Positions 44,744 to 53,118 of a stretch of 64,000 nucleotides of DNA are shown one piece after another (position 1 is the first letter of the stretch; every line of letters begins with the position of its first letter). Made by a program: the position numbers and the translations under genes. The notes beneath the pieces are model-generated. The model saw only the letters and a list, made by a program, of their open reading frames with translations. It was not told the DNA's origin and ran no database searches. This DNA is from Bacillota bacterium (GTDB taxonomy: Bacteria; Bacillota; Clostridia; Acetivibrionales; JANLFN01). The stretch spans positions 1 through 64,000 of the forward strand of contig JAEZTC010000013.1 in the NCBI GenBank assembly GCA_023421675.1, given 5' to 3'.

Positions 44744-44767
44744 ACGCACATTTTAATTCTTTATCCC

Positions 44768-44805
44768 GCTTTTGAGCCGTCCAAAATCGGGGGAAAAGCC
44801 ATGAC
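44768..44805. repeat. 38-bp direct repeat, copy 1
   Basis: Matches 45822-45859 at 33 of 38 positions, in the same orientation, starting GCTTTTGAGCC. The two copies bracket the secreted stalk-domain gene. Confidence 0.6.
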
Positions 44806-44814
44806 CATATGGCT

Positions 44815-45609
44815 CTATTGCAGAGTTATTTTAATTTTAGTAAATTCTCCTGCATCAGTAATACCATTCATGTTTTTATCTATAAAAGCTATTAGATAGA
44901 GATAATTGACTGGTATATCCGAAAGCTTGTACTCTAATTCACTATCAGCGAAAGTAACTTTATCGATTTTCCATTCCAGGTCAACAGTTCCGTCATCTCT
45001 AATACCCAAAAGGTCAGCTCTTCTGCTATCTTCATTTTCATAATAGATATAATGAAAAGCTTCTTCACTGACAGCTAATGCTCTAAAGGGTCTGTCACCA
45101 TATCCAGCCATACTACGCCCAGGACAAAAAATTGAAGTTTCACAAATGGTACCCTGTTCAATAGAATTAAACATGTTTTCATCAGGAACTGCAGCTATTT
45201 TTAACGCGTTAAATTCGTTATTTTCGTCGTATTTTTTGACATTAAACTGAATAGAAAACTTTTCTTTTTTTAGTGTTATATTTTCTTCCTGATTTATAAG
45301 ATCATAGGTTTTATTACCCTGTAATATCTTTATTCCTAAACCATTATCATTTATATTTACTAAATTTCTATTTCTATCCCATTGGACTCGTTTACCAAGC
45401 ATTTGAGCGACTGCCCGTACAGGTGCATAGGTAGTGCCGTTGTAGGTTAGGTTATCTACCTTTACTGTTTTTCCATTTACTTTAATATTTGCACTATTGA
45501 AAGTAACCTGAATTTGTTTTGTTAAACCTTCAGCGAATACAGTGATACTAAATATCATAATACTTACAAATATTACTCCTGCCACAAAGCCCTGAAACCT
45601 AAGCTTCAT
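44815..45609 (-). CDS. Secreted protein with copper-amine-oxidase-like N-terminal (stalk) domain
   Basis: A 264-residue exported protein. The signal peptide (about 1-27, ending TVFAEG) is followed by the stalk domain common in clostridial surface proteins (IKVNGKTVKVDNLTYNGTTY, then APVRAVAQMLGKRVQWD, about 41-83). That domain is not an oxidase; it is a small beta domain. The rest (about 100-264) is unassigned and ends in a calcium-dockerin-like stretch (FIDKNMNGITDAGEF), probably a single metal loop. GGGAGG is nine bases before the ATG. Direct repeats flank the gene. Confidence 0.82.
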   Translation of the reverse strand: MKLRFQGFVAGVIFVSIMIFSITVFAEGLTKQIQVTFNSANIKVNGKTVKVDNLTYNGTTYAPVRAVAQMLGKRVQWDRNRNLVNINDNGLGIKILQGNKTYDLINQEENITLKKEKFSIQFNVKKYDENNEFNALKIAAVPDENMFNSIEQGTICETSIFCPGRSMAGYGDRPFRALAVSEEAFHYIYYENEDSRRADLLGIRDDGTVDLEWKIDKVTFADSELEYKLSDIPVNYLYLIAFIDKNMNGITDAGEFTKIKITLQ

Positions 45610-46557
45610 TATCTTAATCCTCCCTTATTTAATTCAATTGAGAATGCAAAAATATTTATTGCTATATTTTGTATGAACTTTCAGATGATTGCACCCCAGA
45701 GGGTTACTGTAAATTTTTACATATGCACATTATACCATTATGTGACAGAAAGACAATGACTTTTATGGAAGCATCCCAATTCTGTAGTCATATCAAAACC
45801 TTTTAAAATAGCTATATTCCAGCTTTTGAGCCGGCCAAAATCTGGGTAAAAGTCATCACTCAAGCCGTGAAGGCTTTAAAAGCCAGGCGCGACGGATTCC
45901 GTGACAGAGCTTCCAAGCTTCCATCTATAATACTGTCCGGCTGTTTCCAATGGTATCCGTTCCATACCCAACTGAATCCGCCATCCATGGCGAATTCGCC
46001 GGACTCTGATTGATGCAAGCAGGAATCTCTAGGTCACTCCACCAAGCGCCTTCAGGGCAGGTTTGTCGGGTGGCTGTACCGAACTTTGTAAACAAAGTTC
46101 TAACGATGCTGCTGATTAGATGCTTGGTAAGCTTCTTCATAGAAGTGCCCGTATCCCAGCCCATTGAAAGCTGAGCTGGCAGGTGTTGCTGCGAACGAAG
46201 GTCGAATGCTGGTGAATGGCCCGGATGGCCATTCAAGTAGCATCTGAGCAGGATAGCGAAGTTGCATCGTGCCGGCTTGAGAACAAATGAGCAGCTTACA
46301 GATGCCGCAGTAGGCTTTCACAAGGGCGCGCCTCCGCGGCGAGCGGCGACTTTTACGCCGCTTTACGTCGGTGGAAAAGCGGCAAAGTGAATTTGATTTT
46401 TGTATCTAAACGGGATAGAAGTTGACGGAACATACCTGCTTTTCAAGGTGTGTCTCAATTCCTTGCCTCTGGTTTGAGAAATGGGGGAGAAGATTTCACT
46501 AAATATAACTTGGTTATACATAAAAAGAAGACCCTTGATTCCTCAAGGGTCTTCTTT
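45610..46557. other. About 950 bp without a credible gene, including a GC-rich block
   Basis: 45610-45810 is ordinary AT-rich DNA. 45820-46390 is clearly richer in GC than its surroundings, with hairpins such as GAACTTTG/CAAAGTTC and complementary GC-rich stretches near 46320-46380. The open frames there have no ribosome sites and a composition unlike the genes around, so I do not call genes. It may be a decayed mobile element or a structured, repeated sequence. 46390-46520 is again ordinary. Confidence 0.45.
45822..45859. repeat. 38-bp direct repeat, copy 2
   Basis: Five mismatches to copy 1 (44768-44805), same orientation and same length. It stands at the border between AT-rich DNA and the GC-rich block. 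Confidence 0.6.

Positions 46558-46558
<1 letters not shown>
46523..46558 (-). terminator. Terminator after tRNA-Arg
   Basis: AAAAGAAGACCCTTGA pairs perfectly with TCAAGGGTCTTCTTTT, four-base loop, with Ts following on the leftward strand. It begins at the encoded CCA end of the tRNA. Confidence 0.85.
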
Positions 46559-46634
<76 letters not shown>

Positions 46635-46748
46635 ACACTATAAAAAGTAAAACTGCCGGTGGGCAGTTTACCTCGCAACAAGTATTATAACCGAAAACCT
46701 GCTAGGTGTCAATTGATAAGGGCAATTAAGTTTTTCCAGTCTGTGCAT

Positions 46749-49175
46749 CTACTTCCTACTCATCACTTTGAGCATTTTAAACCAGCCCCTGATCCTTTTG
46801 CCGTTCAGTATAAGCAGCAATGCATCTGCCATTTCTGCACTAAATATATTTCCGTTCATGGATACAATATTTCTTAAAGGAGCCTGAGGCAGCATCCTTA
46901 TATTCATATTTTGAGCCAGTATTGCATTTTCGTCATCCCCAGGTACTTGCCTTTTCATTTCCTCCATGCCTTTTTTATATATAATCTTACCGATAAGAGT
47001 TCCTCTCATATCATTAATGGTTGAACTCCAGGTGTACAGCTCTTTTGCCGGACGGGTTTTTGTGGGAAGCTCACTTCCATATAATGCACTAAAGGCTTCG
47101 TCGCTTGCGTCAAGCTGTCCATCCTTGATATAGTAACCTTTCAATTTGTCAGCGGGATAATCGATCTCCTTATAATCAGAAGCAATATATATAACCTTTG
47201 TAAACCTGATGTCCCTGCTGGACGAACCAACTAGAATTTCATATTCTCCACTTTCAACGCACCAGTCCTTATTTTTAATACTATAATAAGCAAATGATCT
47301 TTTATCAAGTGTAAGTTCTACCTTTTGCTCTTCGCCCGGCTGCAGGAATACCTTTTCGAAGCCTTTTAGCTCCTTTTCTGCCTTGAACACTGTGGATTGA
47401 ACATCATGGACATAAAGCTGAGCAACTTCGGAACCTGCTGTTTTGCCAGTATTTTTAACCTTGAACGATACTGTAAGGGTATCCTTATCTGTAATATTTT
47501 CTGACGAAACACTTAAATCCGAATATTCAAAAGCTGTATAGCTGAGGCCATGACCGAACGGGAATAGTACCGGCTTTTTGGCAGTATCAAAATAACGGTA
47601 GCCTACATAAATACTTTCCCTATATTCAACAGTTCTTGGTCCTTCAGGAAAGTATTTTGAGGATGCCATGTCTAAATATTTAACGGGGTAGGTTTCGGCA
47701 AGCTTGCCCGATGGATTCACATCGCCGAACAATAGGTCTACCACTGCACTTCCGCCAGCCTGCCCTGAAAGGTACATATTGAGAATTGAACTTACTCTGT
47801 CAGCCCAAGGCATCTCAACAGGTGAACCTCCGGCAAGAACAACGGCAAGTTTGGGATTGACATTAAGAAGTCTGTCAATTAATACATTCTGGTTTTCAGG
47901 AAGTCTTGCATGTTCGCGGTCATAGCCTTCAGATTCATATAGAGGTGTAAGTCCGGCAAATACTATTACAATTTCAGCATCTTTTGCTTTGTCACAGGCC
48001 TCGTTAATGAGCTTTTCATCTGTTGTGTCGCTCATATAGCTGTAACCTTGCGCATATTGGAATTCAATTCCCTGTGCCTTCATAGAGTCATATGCATTAT
48101 CCAGTTTTGAAGGATTGATAAGAGAACTTCCGCTGCCCTGATATCTAGGCCTTTTTGCCATCTCTCCAATCACAGCTATTTTGCTGGACTTATTAAGTGG
48201 GAGCAGGTTATCATTATTCTTAAGAAGCACCGCTGATTGTGCAGCAGCCTTTCTTGCAAGCTCATGATTCTTCTTGATATCGAAATCATAGTTTTCCTTA
48301 ATCTTCTCGCTGGCTTTTTTAATTAGTTCAAGCACCCTCAAAACTGCCTTGTCCAAATCCTTCATATCAAGTGTTCCGTTCTTGACAGCTTCAACAATTT
48401 TTTTGTCATTGTGAGCTACTCCACCAGGCATTTCAAGATCCAAGCCCGCTTTGACGCCTTCAACTCTTTCGTTTACGGAACCCCAGTCAGACATGACGAG
48501 ACCTTCGTAACCCCATTCATCTCTTAAAACGTCGGTAAGCAGCCATTTGTTTTCACTGTTCAAAGCTCCGTTAAGCTTGTTGTAAGAGCACATTATTGTC
48601 CAAGGCTTTGCTTTCTTTACCGCTGTTTCAAAGCCTGAAAGGTAAATTTCTCTTAAAGCTCTTTCATCTATAACTGCATTTATTGTCATTCGGTAATCTT
48701 CCTGGTTGTTTGCGGCAAAGTGCTTCAAGGAGGTACCTACGCCCTTTGACTGAACACCTTCAATAAATGCAGCTGAAATTTCACCTGAAAGATAAGGATC
48801 TTCTGAAAAATATTCAAAGTTACGTCCGCATAGAGGGGAACGCTTTATATTCGCACCTGGACCTAAAATCACCGAAACCTTCTCCTTGAGACATTCATCG
48901 GCTATAGCTTGTCCGATACTGTGTAAAAGATTTCTGTCCCATGAGCTTGCTGTAGCGCAGGCGGTAGGGAAACATGTGGAAGGCTTGCTTACATTAACTC
49001 CTACGTTTTCTGCACTGTCAGGCTGTTTCCTGAGCCCGTGCGGACCGTCTGCAACCATTATATTAGGTATTCCAAACCTTTCAACACTTTTAAGAAGCCA
49101 GTAATCTTTTCCCGAACAGAGACCTGCCTTTTCTTCCAAGGTAAGCTTTCCAAGTATCTCTTTCAAATCTTCCAT
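46749..49175 (-). CDS. Glycoside hydrolase family 3 beta-glucosidase-type enzyme
   Basis: An 808-residue GH3 enzyme with no signal peptide, so probably cytoplasmic. The TIM-barrel domain (about 1-290) has the substrate-binding KHFAANNQEDYR and the nucleophile Asp in GLVMSDWGS (about 225). The alpha/beta sandwich domain (about 310-540) carries the usual GH3 motifs (SAVLLKNNDNLLPL, then GYDREHARLPENQ). A fibronectin-III-like domain follows (about 585-660). Another roughly 120 residues of unknown type form the tail, longer than in common beta-glucosidases. It likely cleaves beta-linked gluco- or xylo-oligosaccharides taken up by the cell. GGGGG precedes the ATG. It is a single gene. Confidence 0.92.
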   Translation of the reverse strand: MEDLKEILGKLTLEEKAGLCSGKDYWLLKSVERFGIPNIMVADGPHGLRKQPDSAENVGVNVSKPSTCFPTACATASSWDRNLLHSIGQAIADECLKEKVSVILGPGANIKRSPLCGRNFEYFSEDPYLSGEISAAFIEGVQSKGVGTSLKHFAANNQEDYRMTINAVIDERALREIYLSGFETAVKKAKPWTIMCSYNKLNGALNSENKWLLTDVLRDEWGYEGLVMSDWGSVNERVEGVKAGLDLEMPGGVAHNDKKIVEAVKNGTLDMKDLDKAVLRVLELIKKASEKIKENYDFDIKKNHELARKAAAQSAVLLKNNDNLLPLNKSSKIAVIGEMAKRPRYQGSGSSLINPSKLDNAYDSMKAQGIEFQYAQGYSYMSDTTDEKLINEACDKAKDAEIVIVFAGLTPLYESEGYDREHARLPENQNVLIDRLLNVNPKLAVVLAGGSPVEMPWADRVSSILNMYLSGQAGGSAVVDLLFGDVNPSGKLAETYPVKYLDMASSKYFPEGPRTVEYRESIYVGYRYFDTAKKPVLFPFGHGLSYTAFEYSDLSVSSENITDKDTLTVSFKVKNTGKTAGSEVAQLYVHDVQSTVFKAEKELKGFEKVFLQPGEEQKVELTLDKRSFAYYSIKNKDWCVESGEYEILVGSSSRDIRFTKVIYIASDYKEIDYPADKLKGYYIKDGQLDASDEAFSALYGSELPTKTRPAKELYTWSSTINDMRGTLIGKIIYKKGMEEMKRQVPGDDENAILAQNMNIRMLPQAPLRNIVSMNGNIFSAEMADALLLILNGKRIRGWFKMLKVMSRK

Positions 49176-49327
49176 TATAGATCCCCCTGAATATATATAA
49201 AATAAAAACTAATAACCATAAATTCACTACCATTATAATACATTAAACGCCTGTCCGAAATACCCAATAAAAATTGTCTTTTAACCATACTCTTTACCTT
49301 CTTAAAAGGTGATCTTAACTGTCAACT

Positions 49328-49389
49328 GTCCTCTCGTCAACTGTCAACTTAAATTAACTGTCCTCTTGTCCTCTCGTCAACTGTCAACT
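49328..49389. repeat. Direct repeats (two copies, 40-bp period)
   Basis: GTCCTCTCGTCAACTGTCAA begins at 49328 and recurs exactly at 49368 (22 identical bases each). Shorter CTGTCAACT units lie in and around them. It is non-coding minisatellite-like DNA between the GH3 gene and dnaD. Confidence 0.6.
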
Positions 49390-49438
49390 CTCTTAATATT
49401 GTGTTATAATAAATTATGATTTTGAAATGTCACTCTAG

Positions 49439-49525
49439 ATAGGATTAAGTAAATTTCTTATATATCATTTGCATTTCTAAAGCCAAATGCAAATGGGTAT
49501 CAAATCAGAATTTACTTTATCCTAT
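49439..49525. repeat. Nested inverted repeat upstream of dnaD (first of two)
   Basis: Outer arms ATAGGATTAAGTAAATTTCT (49439-49458) and the near-exact reverse complement (49507-49525). The inner perfect pair is CATTTGCATTT (49466-49476) / AAATGCAAATG (49485-49495). The whole forms a hairpin of about 87 bases with no reading frame. Confidence 0.6.
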
Positions 49526-49535
49526 TACATATGTG

Positions 49536-49618
49536 ATAAGTTGAATTAAAATCATTTATCATACCATCATGGCCGGTATTAAGGACATGATGCATACTGA
49601 ATATTTAATTCAACTTAT
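49536..49618. repeat. Second large inverted repeat upstream of dnaD
   Basis: Perfect 15-bp arms ATAAGTTGAATTAAA (49536-49550) and TTTAATTCAACTTAT (49604-49618), enclosing ATCATG/CATGAT. It ends 16 bases before the dnaD ATG, directly before the ribosome site. Together with the first repeat it fills most of the 458-bp gap. Confidence 0.6.
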
Positions 49619-49634
49619 ATAGAAGGGGAAAACA

Positions 49635-50621
49635 ATGTTTTTTGAAGCTTGTAAATCTCTAATTTATTCAGATACTCTTGTTCCTGATATATTTATAAAC
49701 GAATACATGGCATCCATGAATGGTGATTATGTTAAGGTATATCTACACTGTCTGCTGCTCGGTAAGCATGGTAAAACTGCCACAAACGAGGAAATGGCAG
49801 CTAAACTGTGTCTTGATCCAGGCAAGGTGAAGGAAGCGCTTTTGTTTCTTGAATGCTCAGGTATTATATTAAGAAAAAAAGACTCAATTCAGCTGGTTGA
49901 TTTAAAGGAAAAGGAAATACAAAAGCTATACCGCCTAAGGAATACATCAACTCCTGAGGAGGCTGCAGCCAGCTGCGAAAAGAACATTAAGCGCAACAGC
50001 ACAATTGCGGCTATTAACAATAACTTTTTCCAGGGGCTTATGTCGCCTTCCTGGTATACTGACATAGATATGTGGTTTGAACGGTACAAGTTTGACGAAG
50101 ATGTAATGTATTCGCTTTTCCAGCACTGTAAGACCAATAATGGGTTATCAAAGAACTACATTGCAGCTGTCGCGGATAACTGGTACCAGAAGGGAATAAA
50201 GAATAATTTTGATTTGGATAACTACTCCATTCAATATCAGAAATTTAAAGATGTAAAGAGTAAAATATTCAAAAAGCTAAAACGTAAGGTTCCTTTTACT
50301 GAGTATGAGGAAAAATGCATTGACAAGTGGGTTACAGAATATAAGTATGAGTTTGACATAATTGAGCTTGCTCTTAAGAAGACCCTTGGAAGGCCAGAGG
50401 CAACTCTCAAGTACATAGACGTAATACTCAAGGATTGGTGCGATAACGGCCTCCGTACAAAAGAGGAGGTTGCTGCATACGACCTTAAAAGGAAGGGTTC
50501 GGGAAAACAGCAGCATCAGCAAAGTTCAGCACCACAAAAGGGCAATTTTGAGCAGAGGGAATATGACGACAGCTATTATGACAGCCTATACGACAACTTA
50601 AGAAAATCAGGGACTGTTTAA
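49635..50621 (+). CDS. dnaD: DnaD-domain replication initiation protein
   Basis: A 328-residue protein. An N-terminal winged-helix part (about 30-85, NEEMAAKLCLDPGKVKEALL) is followed by two DnaD/DnaB C-terminal repeats (about 135-200 and 210-275), each ending in the YxxxIxxxW motif (YIAAVADNWYQKGI and YIDVILKDWCDNGL). The tail is Gln-rich and polar. In Firmicutes, DnaD-type proteins remodel DNA at origins or restart sites and help load the helicase. The dnaC-type loader follows 10 bases later. AGAAGGGG precedes the ATG. Confidence 0.88.
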   Translation: MFFEACKSLIYSDTLVPDIFINEYMASMNGDYVKVYLHCLLLGKHGKTATNEEMAAKLCLDPGKVKEALLFLECSGIILRKKDSIQLVDLKEKEIQKLYRLRNTSTPEEAAASCEKNIKRNSTIAAINNNFFQGLMSPSWYTDIDMWFERYKFDEDVMYSLFQHCKTNNGLSKNYIAAVADNWYQKGIKNNFDLDNYSIQYQKFKDVKSKIFKKLKRKVPFTEYEEKCIDKWVTEYKYEFDIIELALKKTLGRPEATLKYIDVILKDWCDNGLRTKEEVAAYDLKRKGSGKQQHQQSSAPQKGNFEQREYDDSYYDSLYDNLRKSGTV

Positions 50622-50631
50622 GGGTGGATAG

Positions 50632-51651
50632 ATGATTAAAGACATACATAATCAGATTAAAATAGAATATGAAAGAAGACGCAAGGCCGCTATTGATACG
50701 CGTTTTGAACATGAAAACGAGATTTATGCTAAAGTGCCCGAAATAGCTGAGCTTGATAACAAAATAAGAAGTCTTGGCGTAAAATACAATAAACGCATTC
50801 TGCTTGGCGGACAGCAAAAGCAGAGTGATATGCTGTATGAGTTGGACTGTCTTCGTCAAGAAAAGAAAAGACTGCTGAAAGAACATGGCTATGCTGAGGA
50901 TTATCTTGAAACCAAATTTCAGTGTGAGAAATGTTGGGATAAAGGTTATGTTGAAACAGAAAACGGCAGTGAAAAATGTTCCTGCTACAGGCAGCAGCTC
51001 CTGGATTATACCTTCAGCAGGTCAAACCTTAAAATTACTCAAATAGAGAACTTTTCAACCTTTGATTTTAATTACTATCCCAATAAAACGGATGAGTCAA
51101 AATACGGAATAAGCATATCTCCGAGGGAGAATATAGCCCTTATCAAGGAAAAATGTCTGCAGTTTGTGAATGATTTTGAAAAGCTTGATGAGGGAGGCCT
51201 TTTTTTCAGCGGGCCAACGGGAACAGGGAAGACCTTTATGATAAATTGTATAGCTCTGGAGCTTATTAAAAAGGGTATTACAATACTTTATCAATCTGCC
51301 CCTTCTTTGTTTGATATTATATCAAACCACCGTCAGAGTTCATTCAAAGATAATTATGACAGCAGGGAATATGACTATATTTCAGACGTAGACCTGCTTA
51401 TAATAGACGACCTTGGAACCGAATCGCCGAGTGCGGCAAGATATGCAGAACTGTTGACAATATTAAATAGACGTCAGACCAATAATCTGGTAAAGCCCTG
51501 TAAAACTATCATATCTACGAATATAGGCTTGAAGATGCTTCGTGAATACTATGACGAAAGAATAATATCAAGGATTATAGGCTGCTTTTACATTGCTAGA
51601 TTTGCCGGGGAAGATATAAGAGCCCTGAAAAAGCTGTCAAAAAAGGCTTAG
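50632..51651 (+). CDS. dnaC: DnaC/DnaI-type helicase loader
   Basis: A 339-residue AAA+ ATPase of the DnaC/DnaI family. The N-terminal half has a zinc-binding region (CEKCWDKGYVETENGSEKCSC, about 98-118), as in DnaI. The C-terminal half is the ATPase, with Walker A GPTGTGKT (about 194-201), Walker B LLIIDDLGTE and sensor 1 IISTN. It delivers the replicative helicase to DNA. It forms a two-gene unit with dnaD and ends three bases before the convergent argC stop. Confidence 0.9.
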   Translation: MIKDIHNQIKIEYERRRKAAIDTRFEHENEIYAKVPEIAELDNKIRSLGVKYNKRILLGGQQKQSDMLYELDCLRQEKKRLLKEHGYAEDYLETKFQCEKCWDKGYVETENGSEKCSCYRQQLLDYTFSRSNLKITQIENFSTFDFNYYPNKTDESKYGISISPRENIALIKEKCLQFVNDFEKLDEGGLFFSGPTGTGKTFMINCIALELIKKGITILYQSAPSLFDIISNHRQSSFKDNYDSREYDYISDVDLLIIDDLGTESPSAARYAELLTILNRRQTNNLVKPCKTIISTNIGLKMLREYYDERIISRIIGCFYIARFAGEDIRALKKLSKKA

Positions 51652-51654
51652 AGC

Positions 51655-52602
51655 TTATAGCCCCAAGCCTTCATCAAGACCAAGCATTATATTCATATTT
51701 TGTACTGCTGCGCCTGATGCGCCTTTTCCTAAATTGTCCAGTCTGGATAGGATCATTATCTGTTCATCGTTTCCAAAAACAAATATATCAATGTTATTTG
51801 TGTCATTGCACTCTTGAAGATTAAAAAAGCTGTTACTGTCCAAAAAGCTGTCTGAATCAAAAGGCATTACATTTACGAAACGCTGGCCTTGGTAGTACTC
51901 GGCAAGTATTTCTCTCACATCAGCTGCACTTACCTTTTTGCTTAAAAGCCTTGTATGGAGCGGAACTGAGGTTCCCATTCCCTTGTAATAGCTTGATACA
52001 ACCGGTGTAAATAGCGGTTTATAGTCCAAACCTGTTACCTTTTGCATTTCCGGTATATGCTTATGCATAAGCTTCAGAGCATAATATTTCGGGCTTTCGG
52101 GATTCTCTATCTCATGTGTTACTTCATATTTTGCAATAAGCTTTTTACCCGCCCCGCTATAGCCTGAAATAGAACTACAGGTAACAGGATAATCCTTTGG
52201 AACGATACCAAGCTTTACAAGCGGATAAAGTGACATTATAAATGTTGTTGAATAGCAGCCGGGATTGGTAAGACGTTTTGTGTTTTTAATTGCTTCACGA
52301 TAATCAGGTCCCAGTTCAGGTATTCCGTACGTCCAGCCTGGTGCAGTCCTGTGTGCTGTACTTGCATCAATTATCCTTGTATTGCTGCTGGTAACAAGTG
52401 AAACCGATTCTACAGCTGCTGCATCAGGAAGGCAAAGGAAAGCAATATCCGCCTCATTAAGAAGTCTTTTGCGTTCCTCTATATCCTTACGCTTTTCAGC
52501 ATCTATTTTTAGTATTTCCAGATCTGTTCTTTTAGCTAAACGGTCATTAATCTGAAGGCCGGTTGTACCTTCCTGACCGTCAACAAAAACTTTGTATTTC
52601 AT
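51655..52602 (-). CDS. argC: N-acetyl-gamma-glutamyl-phosphate reductase (type 2)
   Basis: A 315-residue enzyme for step three of arginine synthesis: NADPH-dependent reduction of N-acetylglutamyl-phosphate to the semialdehyde. NAD(P)-binding start KYKVFVDGQEGTTGLQI, active-site Cys in NPGCYSTTF. The short, GQEGTTGL-type form marks ArgC type 2. GGAGG precedes the ATG. It is the last gene of the argD-to-argC unit. Confidence 0.93.
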   Translation of the reverse strand: MKYKVFVDGQEGTTGLQINDRLAKRTDLEILKIDAEKRKDIEERKRLLNEADIAFLCLPDAAAVESVSLVTSSNTRIIDASTAHRTAPGWTYGIPELGPDYREAIKNTKRLTNPGCYSTTFIMSLYPLVKLGIVPKDYPVTCSSISGYSGAGKKLIAKYEVTHEIENPESPKYYALKLMHKHIPEMQKVTGLDYKPLFTPVVSSYYKGMGTSVPLHTRLLSKKVSAADVREILAEYYQGQRFVNVMPFDSDSFLDSNSFFNLQECNDTNNIDIFVFGNDEQIMILSRLDNLGKGASGAAVQNMNIMLGLDEGLGL

Positions 52603-52613
52603 GACCTTACCTC

Positions 52614-53093
52614 CTAAACATATTCCTTTACAAGAAGAGCTCTTATGTATCCGCGGTCCTTGGTTGTTGAATCAATATAAAAGCCGCGTCCATAATAGAA
52701 TCTTATAAGATCCCTATATTTTGAGGCTGTGTAAAGGCTTACTTTTGTAACTCCTTTTGCCTTCAGCATCTTATCTACAAGATTCATAAGGGATTTGCCG
52801 ATACCAATATTATGATAATCAAGCTTGACGCCAAAACGGCTTATCATAGCTGTGTTATCTGGCAAAACCTGAACTCTGATACTGCCTACAGGGATGCTGT
52901 CTATCAGTGCAATAAAAACATCCTTTTGGGCGATGTCATTTTCTATATCCTGTACGGATTCCTGTAGGGCTTCCATTGAACCTGTCAGACCTGCATCCTC
53001 CATATACTTTTTAAAGGATTCCTTCATTATATCATTAATTGAGGCTGCATCTTCCTTTGTTGCACGCCTTATTATAAACGAGTAGTTAATCAC
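52614..53093 (-). CDS. GNAT acetyltransferase in the arginine operon
   Basis: A 159-residue single-domain GNAT protein. N-terminal strand FIIRRATKEDAASI, acetyl-CoA-binding motif KLDYHNIGIGKSLMNLVDKM (about 93-112), C-terminal strand SLYTASKYRDLIRFYYGRGF. It lies between argF and argC with gaps of about 25 and 11 bases, so it is co-expressed with arginine enzymes. A short N-acetylglutamate synthase (first step) is an attractive guess. It would be needed if ArgJ does not supply this step, and no argJ or argA lies in the window. The start is GTG with only a weak ribosome site. Confidence 0.85.
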   Translation of the reverse strand: MINYSFIIRRATKEDAASINDIMKESFKKYMEDAGLTGSMEALQESVQDIENDIAQKDVFIALIDSIPVGSIRVQVLPDNTAMISRFGVKLDYHNIGIGKSLMNLVDKMLKAKGVTKVSLYTASKYRDLIRFYYGRGFYIDSTTKDRGYIRALLVKEYV

Positions 53094-53118
53094 TCACAAC
53101 ACCAGCTTTACAATATAC

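Noticed and set aside
45925..46321. Two leftward frames (73 and 103 codons) in the GC-rich block
   Set aside because: No ribosome sites, overlapping frames and low-order composition; better seen as open by chance in GC-rich DNA.
45820..46390. Group II intron
   Set aside because: No GTGYG start, no domain V consensus and no reverse transcriptase.
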